Assembly: GCF_023035815.1 (NCBI RefSeq)
Contig: NZ_CP073159.1
Location: forward strand, 806,001-870,000
Source: Borrelia parkeri
GTDB lineage: Bacteria > Spirochaetota > Spirochaetia > Borreliales > Borreliaceae
DNA length: 64,000 nucleotides
Direction: 5' to 3'
The notes under the pieces were generated by a model. The model was not told the origin of the DNA and did no database searches. It worked only from the letters and a program-made list of their open reading frames with translations. Made by a program: the position numbers and the translations under genes. This document shows, piece by piece, positions 36,031-44,057 of the stretch; within the stretch, counting starts at the first letter, position 1, and every line of letters starts with the position of its first letter.

Positions 36031-39000
36031 ATGAATTTGTTTTTTATAAGAAATAAGATTGCTCTATCTTTCATTTTTTCAATAATAGTCTTTGTATCAA
36101 TTCTTGTGCTCTTTATTTTATTTATTCAAGCCCAAGTTTATTCTGCTAGATTTTTTATTATAAGTTACCTTGAATCGAAAACAGGCTTTAAAATCAAGTA
36201 TGATAAAATTGCCCCTTATTTTTTATCTTCAATAAAAATAGATAATCTGGAGTTGAGCTTAAATGATAAAGATACAATATTGATGAATACTGTTAAAGTC
36301 AATTTGGATTTGTTTAAACTGTTATTAGGAGATAAGAACATTATTTTAGATATTTTTGTAAGGGGAAGTACTTTAAATTTTGATTTAAATGATTTTAAAT
36401 TTCTTAACCTTCAGAGTTCACATTCTCGTACATTGAAATTAGATGATGATAGTACTAGTCATGCAATATTTGGTAAAATGTTTAATTTTTTTGATAGTCT
36501 TCATATGCATTTAGAAGATATTAATATGAATTTTAGACTACCTTCTGATAAGTTTCTGAAATTTCAGATTAAGAGTTTTGCATTAAAGACTATTGACGAT
36601 GATTTTTTATTTAGTTTTATTGTTGATTTTACTTCTCTTGCAGTTTTAAATCCCGATGTTAGTCATGAAAATATTCTTGATTCGACTTTTTATTTTGAAG
36701 GTAAGTTTAAAAAAGATCTTGAAGATGGATATATTAACTTTAGTTTTTTAAAATTACATACAAGTTATTTTGATTTGCTTGAGCAAGGCTTTCAAATAAA
36801 TTATTCTAAGGGAAATATTGAAATTTTTAATATTCTCCGAGAGAATTTGGATTTTAATTTAAGATATGATTTTAATAAAAAATTTTTAAGATTGGATGCT
36901 TTGTTCTTTGATATAAATCTTGTAAATTGGATAAGCTTTAATGAAAATTTGATTAATTATAAAGATTACCTTGATACGAATTTAAATGGTCAACTAGCAT
37001 TTTCTTATGATTTTAAAGATAAAGATTTACGGTATGCATTTTTATTAAATTCATCTTCAAATGCTAATATGGTAAATAAGGAAATTCAGGGATTAAAAGT
37101 CCAAATTAAAGGGAATGAAGCAGTTATAGATGTGCAAAATGCTTTTGTAAAACTTAAGAGAGGATTTATTGGTTATAAGGGCTATTATTCTTTAAAAGAT
37201 TTAGTACCAATAGGAAGGCTTGATTTTAGGTCTGCAAAGATTTTTAATTTTAAGGATATTAATGGGCATTTGAATTTTAGTAAGAGAAATCAAAAATTTT
37301 GCGTAAAATCTGATGATTTTAGGGTTGGCAGGCTTAAAATTCAAGATTTGAATATGAAAACGAGTTTTGTTCAGGATCGTATCTATGTTAATTATTTATT
37401 AAGTTTTGCTAACAATAATTCTAAAATTTCATTAAGGGGTGATTTTAATAAGGAAAATTTTAATCTTAATTTAGGTGTTAAAGAGTTTCCTATGCTTTTT
37501 TTGAAGGATGTTCTTCCAGAAACTTTTATTACTAAAGTTATTCCTGAATATTTTTTGTCGGGTAAGTATTTAAATTTGACTTCAGATTTTGATTTAAATA
37601 CCGTTGATTATACTAAAAGTAAGTTGAATAGTCTTAATTTTGTTGTCTTATCAAAATTAGATGATTTTAATTTAATATTTAATGCAAGTGGAGAGAAGAA
37701 TATTTATAAGGTAAAATACTTTAATTATAGTAATGGGGATTATAATGTAAATTCTAATTTTTTGGTACAGTTGTTTGATGATAGTTTGAAGATAAATACT
37801 GAGTTTAATTATTTGAGTAGAAATTATCCTTTGTATTTTGAGTTGAATTTTAAAGATAGGTATGCCAACTTGAAATTGTCACCTAAGTCGCAAGTCAGTT
37901 TAACTTATTCTGCTTCATCTATAGTTTATTTTTTAAATATTAATGATTTTTATCTTTATAATGGAGATTCTGAAATTTTGTTAAATGTTAATTCTTTAGG
38001 AAATTACCAAAGAATGAATGATGATTTAAATGTCAAAATTACTAAGTTTAAATTAGGTAAGATTGCTGGTAATCCTGCTTATAATTTTAATTTTAGCTTT
38101 GAAGGTTTATATAAAGATAAACAAGTTAGTCTTTCAAATATTAGATTTATAAATGGGGTTTCAAATTTACAAGGGCAAGGACATTTTAATTTAAATGATA
38201 AACTTAGTGGTAATTTGAACTTGTTTTCGCATGTAAATTCAGAGCGTTATTTTTTTGGTGTTGATTCTAATGAAGATGGCAGTTATTTTGTTGGTAGATT
38301 TCAGGGATTCAATTTCAATAATTTAAAATTCTTTTCGTTCTTAAATGGAAATATTAATGGTAACTTTATATTGAGTTTTAAAGATAGTGATTTATTTAAT
38401 TATTCTCTTAGTGCGTATCTTGAAACAAATGACCTGTCTTTAGTAGGTGTTCCTACATATTGCTCTTTGAATTTGGGATTGGTTGATAATAATCTTAATA
38501 TTTATAATATAAAGGCGAGTCAGAATGAAAGAGAAATTCTGACAGGTAATTTTAGATATGATATTAAAAATTCTATTGGGATTTCTAATTTGAATGTTAA
38601 TAGCAAGCTTTTTTCTTCAAGTGTGAATGCGAGTTTTCAAAAATTTGAAAATAAAACAGAGGAAGAATTTGGTATTTTAAAGAGTGAAACTGATGGAGAG
38701 ATTGCTTTAAGAGATTTAAGATATAAAGACAAAGATCTTTCTGATCTTACAATTGAATTTAAAAATAACCCTGAAAGATTTATCATGTCATCAATTGAAT
38801 ATGATCTTATTAGTTGTTTATATGAATATAATGATGGTAATTTTGATATTAGGTTAAATGATTATTTGCCTTTTAGTTTTTTTGCCTCAGGTAACATTTC
38901 TGGGAATAAAATTACTGGTAATATTCAAGATATTAAATTTGACTCAAAATTAATTACAAAAGATTTATTAGGTTCAAAAACTTTTTTTAATATTAAAGAG

Positions 39001-40419
39001 CATTTTGTTCTGTATGATCTTAATGTGATTGGAACGTTGGATGTTGATGGTGATTTATATAATCCAAATCTTAATGGAGAGTTTGAAGTAGTACATGGTT
39101 TAGTAAGCAGTGAATATTTAAAAATGTCTAGACAATATGGAAAGAGTAGAATTTTAGAATTAATTAATGTACCAGTTATTATTAAAAATAATAATGTGAT
39201 TATTGAGAACAAATTTAATTTAGACTATTATTCTGATGTCAATGTCGCTGCTCTTCTGAATCTAAATTTTTTAAGTGATAGTATTGTTGATTATTATAAG
39301 ATAGATATTGGTGTTTCTGGTAGCTCTGGAGTACCTATTAAATTTGATAAAGTAACTATAAATTTTGTTGGACATGCTTCAGGTGATTTTTTTATTGAAG
39401 GTAATTCTGAAGAGATTATGTTTAGAGGAGATCTAAATGTTTCAAATGCTTGGATTTATTTACTTGAAAATTCGATTGTTGATCTATTAATAGATCCTTA
39501 TAAGAGAGCAAAAAAAGTTGGAGCATCTGGTGTTAGCTCTAAGGGGTTAGATGTTGTTACAGATCTTAAAATTAATTTTGATAGTAATGTTGCTTTTCAT
39601 TGGCCAGATAATAAAATTTCCTTCTTGAATGCTATTATTGCAAGAGGGAATAAGCTTGAGGTTAAATCTGATACTAAAACGGATGATTTTATCCTTAAGG
39701 GAGATTTAAATGTTGCAAGTGGTTCTTTCAATTATCATAATAAACAATTTGTTTTCAGGGGAGGGTCATATATATCTTTTAATGAAAATAAGAACAAATT
39801 TGATCCTTGGGTAAAGGCAGAGGCTACAAATGTGATTAAAGATGGTAATGAAAATTTGTTAATAACAATGAGCATAGATGGTCCTTTGAGTTTGTGGAAT
39901 CTTAGTTTTTCATCTTATCCTGTGCGAACGGAGCAAGAGATCAAATATCTTTTATCAAGTGCAATAATTGGGGGTGAACATGGACTACAATCAGCGGGCA
40001 CAAATACAGCTGAAATGGCACTTGGGTTAGCTAGTGATATTCTTGTTGATCTGATAGTACAACCTATTGAAGATTATATACGTTCTGTATTAAAATTAGA
40101 CCTATTGAGTATAAAAACGGATATATTAAGGAACGCTATTGGTATCTTGGGTAGTACAACAACTTTTGCAGGTGTTCTTGATAAAACAAATGTTAAAGTG
40201 GGTAAATATATTATTGATGGTGTTTTTGCTAAGGCGGGATTTGGATTTTTAAAAGAAGAAGTAACACCATTATCTCAGAATTTAAATTTTAGTATTAATT
40301 TTGGTCTTGAACTTGATTCACCGTTTTTCTTTGTTGATTATATTTTTGATTATAATTTTATGAAACATGGTCACGGAATAGGAAATCAAATATCTATTTT
40401 TTGGAAATTTAAATACTGA
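36031..40419 (+). CDS. tamB: TamB-like translocation and assembly protein (DUF490)
   Basis: 1462 residues: one N-terminal transmembrane anchor (about 12-34), then a very long repetitive beta-rich region of AsmA/TamB type, ending with the DUF490 domain (SGVPIKFDKVTINF..., GGSYISFNENKNKFDPWVKAEA..., EQEIKYLLSSAIIGG). TamB proteins bridge the inner and outer membranes and are now seen as lipid-transport grooves; they pair with TamA or BamA. bamA starts 19 nt downstream, and Borrelia BamA has been reported to work with TamB. The ATG has no Shine-Dalgarno, and the 30 bases before it are A and T only, save one G. Confidence 0.93.
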   Translation: MNLFFIRNKIALSFIFSIIVFVSILVLFILFIQAQVYSARFFIISYLESKTGFKIKYDKIAPYFLSSIKIDNLELSLNDKDTILMNTVKVNLDLFKLLLGDKNIILDIFVRGSTLNFDLNDFKFLNLQSSHSRTLKLDDDSTSHAIFGKMFNFFDSLHMHLEDINMNFRLPSDKFLKFQIKSFALKTIDDDFLFSFIVDFTSLAVLNPDVSHENILDSTFYFEGKFKKDLEDGYINFSFLKLHTSYFDLLEQGFQINYSKGNIEIFNILRENLDFNLRYDFNKKFLRLDALFFDINLVNWISFNENLINYKDYLDTNLNGQLAFSYDFKDKDLRYAFLLNSSSNANMVNKEIQGLKVQIKGNEAVIDVQNAFVKLKRGFIGYKGYYSLKDLVPIGRLDFRSAKIFNFKDINGHLNFSKRNQKFCVKSDDFRVGRLKIQDLNMKTSFVQDRIYVNYLLSFANNNSKISLRGDFNKENFNLNLGVKEFPMLFLKDVLPETFITKVIPEYFLSGKYLNLTSDFDLNTVDYTKSKLNSLNFVVLSKLDDFNLIFNASGEKNIYKVKYFNYSNGDYNVNSNFLVQLFDDSLKINTEFNYLSRNYPLYFELNFKDRYANLKLSPKSQVSLTYSASSIVYFLNINDFYLYNGDSEILLNVNSLGNYQRMNDDLNVKITKFKLGKIAGNPAYNFNFSFEGLYKDKQVSLSNIRFINGVSNLQGQGHFNLNDKLSGNLNLFSHVNSERYFFGVDSNEDGSYFVGRFQGFNFNNLKFFSFLNGNINGNFILSFKDSDLFNYSLSAYLETNDLSLVGVPTYCSLNLGLVDNNLNIYNIKASQNEREILTGNFRYDIKNSIGISNLNVNSKLFSSSVNASFQKFENKTEEEFGILKSETDGEIALRDLRYKDKDLSDLTIEFKNNPERFIMSSIEYDLISCLYEYNDGNFDIRLNDYLPFSFFASGNISGNKITGNIQDIKFDSKLITKDLLGSKTFFNIKEHFVLYDLNVIGTLDVDGDLYNPNLNGEFEVVHGLVSSEYLKMSRQYGKSRILELINVPVIIKNNNVIIENKFNLDYYSDVNVAALLNLNFLSDSIVDYYKIDIGVSGSSGVPIKFDKVTINFVGHASGDFFIEGNSEEIMFRGDLNVSNAWIYLLENSIVDLLIDPYKRAKKVGASGVSSKGLDVVTDLKINFDSNVAFHWPDNKISFLNAIIARGNKLEVKSDTKTDDFILKGDLNVASGSFNYHNKQFVFRGGSYISFNENKNKFDPWVKAEATNVIKDGNENLLITMSIDGPLSLWNLSFSSYPVRTEQEIKYLLSSAIIGGEHGLQSAGTNTAEMALGLASDILVDLIVQPIEDYIRSVLKLDLLSIKTDILRNAIGILGSTTTFAGVLDKTNVKVGKYIIDGVFAKAGFGFLKEEVTPLSQNLNFSINFGLELDSPFFFVDYIFDYNFMKHGHGIGNQISIFWKFKY

Positions 40420-40438
40420 GTTATGTGAGGGGTGTGGG

Positions 40439-42898
40439 GTGCAGTTATTTAGAGTCTTTATTGTTATGTTTTTGTTCTTTTTTGTATTTAATTTAGTGTA
40501 TTCTCAAGAGAACTATAAGGGTAAGGTGATAAAAAGTATTGATTTTAATGGGCTTAAGAATATAAGAGAAAATGACTTTGGCTCGATTTTAAATGCTTAT
40601 TTGGGACAAGCTTATTCTGATGAACTTTTTGATAGGTTGCAAGTTGATCTTTATGCTCTTGATTATTTTGAGGGACTTATTAGACCTGAGTTTAGAGTAG
40701 AAAATGATAAACTTGTAATTACATTTTTTGTGAAGGAAAAATCCTTAATAAAGACTGTTACTTTTATTGATGATAGTGGAGTTTTTTGGAATAGTGAACT
40801 TCGTGATAAATCAAGTGTTAATGCAAAAGAGGCTTTAAATCTTGCAAAAATTAAAAAAAGTGTTCTTAAATTTGAAGAAATGTACAAAGATGCTGGATAT
40901 CTTGATGTTACTGTTGAATTTGATATTAAAGAGAAAAATAGTTTAGTAGATATTGTGTTTAAAATTAATGCTGGTCCTAAGTATGTTGTTAAAGAAGTTT
41001 CTTTTGAGGGGAATTTGAACTTTAAGAGTCGTATTCTTAGAAAATATTTAGTATCAAAACCCGCATCTTTATTTTTTGATGGCAAGTATTTAAAATCAAA
41101 TGTTGATAAAGATAAAATGAAACTTGAGTCTTATTATAAGAACAATGGATATATTAATGCAAAAGTTGTAGATAGTATTGTAGATATACGGATTCCCAGT
41201 GATGCTAAAAAATTGGAAAGAGAAGTTTTCTTAAAATATTTTATTTCAGAGGGTAATGTTTTTAAATTTGGTAAATTTGAAATTACTGGTAATTTAGTTT
41301 TTAAATTAGAAGAATTGCAATCCTTGATTACTTTTAAGGAAGGAGATATTTTTGATGATTCAAGATTTGAGCAAGATTTTGCAAAAATTAGGGAAAAGTA
41401 TTATTCCGATGGTTATATCTTTACAGAGATTGTGCCTTCTCAGACGATAAGAGATGAATTTGTCGATTATTCTATTAAAATATTAGAAAAAGAGAAAGCA
41501 CATATTGAATCTATTACTGTTTCAGGTAATAAAAAAACAGCTTCTCATGTAATCCTTAGAGAAATTCCGCTAATTGAGGGTGATATTTTTAGTTTGGAAA
41601 ATCTTCGGATGGGAATGCTTAATTTACAAAGACTTGGCTATTTTGGAAATGTTATACCCGATGTTGTTCCAAGTAATATTGAGGGTTTAATGAAGATAAA
41701 TTTTGCTGTTGAAGAGCGAGAGACAGCAAGTTTTAGATTTGGTATGAATTTTGGTGCGGTGAGTAATTCTTGGCTTCCATTTTCGGTTTTTGGGCAGTGG
41801 GAGCAATCTAATTTTTTAGGTAAAGGGTATTCTCTTTCTGCAAGGCTTAATCTTGCTTTTTCAGAGCAAAGTTTTAGGTTGATGTTTGAAGATAATTGGT
41901 TTATGCAGACTAGATGGACTATTGGAGGATTTTTTGATTTTTCACATTCTATAAATACAGCGTATCAGGATATTAATGGACCTATATTTACGGACAAAAA
42001 AGAAGTTCCAGATCCGTTTGTAAGTTGGGAATCATATAATAATTCTAAAAATTTTTCGGATTTTAATGTTATGAATTATTCTTTAGCTAAATTTAGTATT
42101 AGTGGGTTTACTGGTTATACTTTTTCTAATTATCTTGGAAAGCAATCAGTTGTTGGAACTGCACAAACTGCCTTGAAATATGTGTATTATGATGATAATG
42201 TTAACAGACCTTCAAATTATTATTTAAGGGATAATTATAATACTATTAGATTTGAAAATTCTTTTGGTATTAGCGTTGCATGGGATACAAGAAATTCTCA
42301 GTCTTTATCTAATAATGGTTTTTTGCTTAAGCAGCAATTTGATCTTTTTGGTGGATTTTTGTTTGGACAGAGTCATTTTTCAAAATCCACAACAACTTTT
42401 GAGAGATATTTTTCTCTTTTAGGCTATCAGGATGTTTTCACCCCATTTTTTGATTTAATTTTAACTCTGCGGAGTGTTTATTCAAATATTTTACCACCAC
42501 TTGGAAATGGTTTTGAGATAGAAGTTCAACCACATCACCTTATAGTTATTAGTGAAAACTTTATGATTGCAAGAGGATGGGGAACTTTGAGTAATATTTA
42601 TAGTTCGTTTGTAAATACTCTTCAGTTATCAATGCCTTTGATTAAGAATATTTTGGTTTGGGATATTTTGTTTTTAGACATGGCTTCATATTCTCTAGAA
42701 GGTCAAGAAAATTCTTTATTTGTTCCTTTTAGTAATTTTATTTTTAGTTGGGGTTTTGGAATTAGAAGTGTATTGCCTCAAATGCCTTTATCTTTTGTAA
42801 TAGCTTATCCATTTCATTTTAATAATGAAGGTGTTAATAGATATTATAATTATTTTGGAGGATTTAAATTTTTCTTAGCCATTGATATGAGATACTGA
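40439..42898 (+). CDS. bamA: Outer membrane protein assembly factor BamA
   Basis: 819 residues. Signal peptide FIVMFLFFFVFNLVYS, then five POTRA domains (about 25-420; ITVSGNKKTASHVILREIPLIEGD is one boundary), then the C-terminal Omp85 beta barrel (about 430-819), ending with an aromatic, YFGGFKFFLAIDMRY. It inserts barrel proteins into the outer membrane. The start is GTG 40439 with GGGG upstream. It lies between tamB and a Skp-like chaperone gene, an outer-membrane assembly cluster. Confidence 0.96.
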   Translation: MQLFRVFIVMFLFFFVFNLVYSQENYKGKVIKSIDFNGLKNIRENDFGSILNAYLGQAYSDELFDRLQVDLYALDYFEGLIRPEFRVENDKLVITFFVKEKSLIKTVTFIDDSGVFWNSELRDKSSVNAKEALNLAKIKKSVLKFEEMYKDAGYLDVTVEFDIKEKNSLVDIVFKINAGPKYVVKEVSFEGNLNFKSRILRKYLVSKPASLFFDGKYLKSNVDKDKMKLESYYKNNGYINAKVVDSIVDIRIPSDAKKLEREVFLKYFISEGNVFKFGKFEITGNLVFKLEELQSLITFKEGDIFDDSRFEQDFAKIREKYYSDGYIFTEIVPSQTIRDEFVDYSIKILEKEKAHIESITVSGNKKTASHVILREIPLIEGDIFSLENLRMGMLNLQRLGYFGNVIPDVVPSNIEGLMKINFAVEERETASFRFGMNFGAVSNSWLPFSVFGQWEQSNFLGKGYSLSARLNLAFSEQSFRLMFEDNWFMQTRWTIGGFFDFSHSINTAYQDINGPIFTDKKEVPDPFVSWESYNNSKNFSDFNVMNYSLAKFSISGFTGYTFSNYLGKQSVVGTAQTALKYVYYDDNVNRPSNYYLRDNYNTIRFENSFGISVAWDTRNSQSLSNNGFLLKQQFDLFGGFLFGQSHFSKSTTTFERYFSLLGYQDVFTPFFDLILTLRSVYSNILPPLGNGFEIEVQPHHLIVISENFMIARGWGTLSNIYSSFVNTLQLSMPLIKNILVWDILFLDMASYSLEGQENSLFVPFSNFIFSWGFGIRSVLPQMPLSFVIAYPFHFNNEGVNRYYNYFGGFKFFLAIDMRY

Positions 42899-42933
42899 TA
42901 TAATTTAGTTAGCTTTTTGTAGGGAGGATTTTT

Positions 42934-43452
42934 ATGGCTTTTATAGTGTTTTTGTTTGCATGTTTTTTTCCATTAAATCTTTTTTCAGTTAATGTTACAA
43001 AAGTGGGTATTGTAGATTTTGAGAAGGTTGTAATTGAGTTTTTAAGTCCACAATTAAAGTCTAATCTTGAGCAATTGAAAAATCATTATCAAGAAAAAAT
43101 AGATATCTTGAATTCTGAGATTAAAGATTTGAGAAAAATATATGATGAATCTGTTAGTATTCATGATTTGGAGAGTGCTAAATTGTATGGTAATCAATAT
43201 AACTTGAAGATTGATGAGCTTAAGAAGCTTAAGAGCTTGGCTAAGAGTAATCTTGAGCAACAGAAACAGATTAATATAAACAGTCTAAATAGTGATGGAT
43301 TACTTTGGGGCAAAATACTTAATGGTATTCAATATATTGCAGAGACTAATGGTATTTCTTTGGTTATGAAAAAAGATAATCCATATATTCTTTATTATAA
43401 TAGTACTGTTGATATAACAGATGATATTATTAAGTATTTAAGTGAACATTAG
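42934..43452 (+). CDS. skp: Skp/OmpH family periplasmic chaperone
   Basis: 172 residues: signal peptide (about 1-20, FIVFLFACFFPLNLFS), then KVGIVDFEKVVIEFLSPQLKSNLEQL, the Skp start. A long Lys/Glu/Leu coiled coil (about 45-115) forms the tentacles, and a C-terminal strand YIAETNGISLVMKKDNPYILYY completes the body. It would hold unfolded outer-membrane proteins for BamA, encoded 35 nt upstream. GGGAGGA makes a strong Shine-Dalgarno. It converges with the STAS gene after 20 nt. Confidence 0.92.
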   Translation: MAFIVFLFACFFPLNLFSVNVTKVGIVDFEKVVIEFLSPQLKSNLEQLKNHYQEKIDILNSEIKDLRKIYDESVSIHDLESAKLYGNQYNLKIDELKKLKSLAKSNLEQQKQININSLNSDGLLWGKILNGIQYIAETNGISLVMKKDNPYILYYNSTVDITDDIIKYLSEH

Positions 43453-43472
43453 TATATTGCTAAAATTGCTTT

Positions 43473-43982
43473 TTAGTTGTTGTTTTCTTTTTTTAGTCTT
43501 CTAATTAGAGTGCAAAATTCTTTTTTGTTGTCTCTGTTGAGGCTTGAGAGTAAAATATGTGATTTTAACATTGATTTAAATATTGTATTTTTATGTGCAC
43601 TGAAACAAAAATATTCTTTCATGTCACTTTTTTGTAATTTTTCTTCTCTATTTTCTATTTTTAATATCTTTTCAAGACCAAGAGATTGTAAATTTTTAAG
43701 TGCTTCTTTGCTAGAATTTATTATTTTAAAGGTTTTTTTGTGTTCATTGCTCTTATTATCAATGTATATTAGTACTCCCATAAAAGTTGAATCTAAATAT
43801 TTTGTTTCCGATAAATCTATGTATAATTTATTAATCTTATCGTTATTATTTATGAATATATTTTTGATAAATGTTTTAAAATTGACAGAATATAATGCAG
43901 TAAGTCTGTTAATTAATTTTATGAAAACAGAATCGTCTTTACACACATAAAAGACATTGCTTTGAGAAGTATCTTTTTCCAT
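43473..43982 (-). CDS. STAS domain protein (anti-sigma factor antagonist-like)
   Basis: 169 residues. Residues 47-115 form a STAS domain: LYIDLSETKYLDSTFMGVLIYI, with Ser65 at the place phosphorylated in SpoIIAA/RsbV proteins, and FKIINSSKEALKNLQSLGLEKIL. About 45 residues precede it and 50 basic residues follow; both are extra to the family. No RsbW-type kinase, phosphatase or sigma factor is adjacent. It stands alone on the minus strand between skp and mutS. A partner-switching role is inferred from the fold only. Confidence 0.83.
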   Translation of the reverse strand: MEKDTSQSNVFYVCKDDSVFIKLINRLTALYSVNFKTFIKNIFINNNDKINKLYIDLSETKYLDSTFMGVLIYIDNKSNEHKKTFKIINSSKEALKNLQSLGLEKILKIENREEKLQKSDMKEYFCFSAHKNTIFKSMLKSHILLSSLNRDNKKEFCTLIRRLKKENNN

Positions 43983-44012
43983 TGTTAATTCTTTTTGATA
44001 ATTTTAAGTATA

Positions 44013-44042
44013 TTGTAAAGTTTTAATAATATCAATTATAAT
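44013..44042 (+). promoter_or_regulatory. Promoter of mutS, predicting a very short leader
   Basis: -35 TTGTAA (44013-44018), 18-nt spacer, -10 TATAAT (44037-44042). The start near 44049-44050 would leave about 8 nt before ATG 44058, with no Shine-Dalgarno. Confidence 0.5.
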
Positions 44043-44057
44043 TTTGGTATTGTTTAT

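Noticed and set aside
43477..43950. 157-codon plus-strand ORF opposite the STAS gene
   Set aside because: The minus-strand frame has a recognisable STAS domain; this one is a Leu/Ser/Phe-rich shadow.
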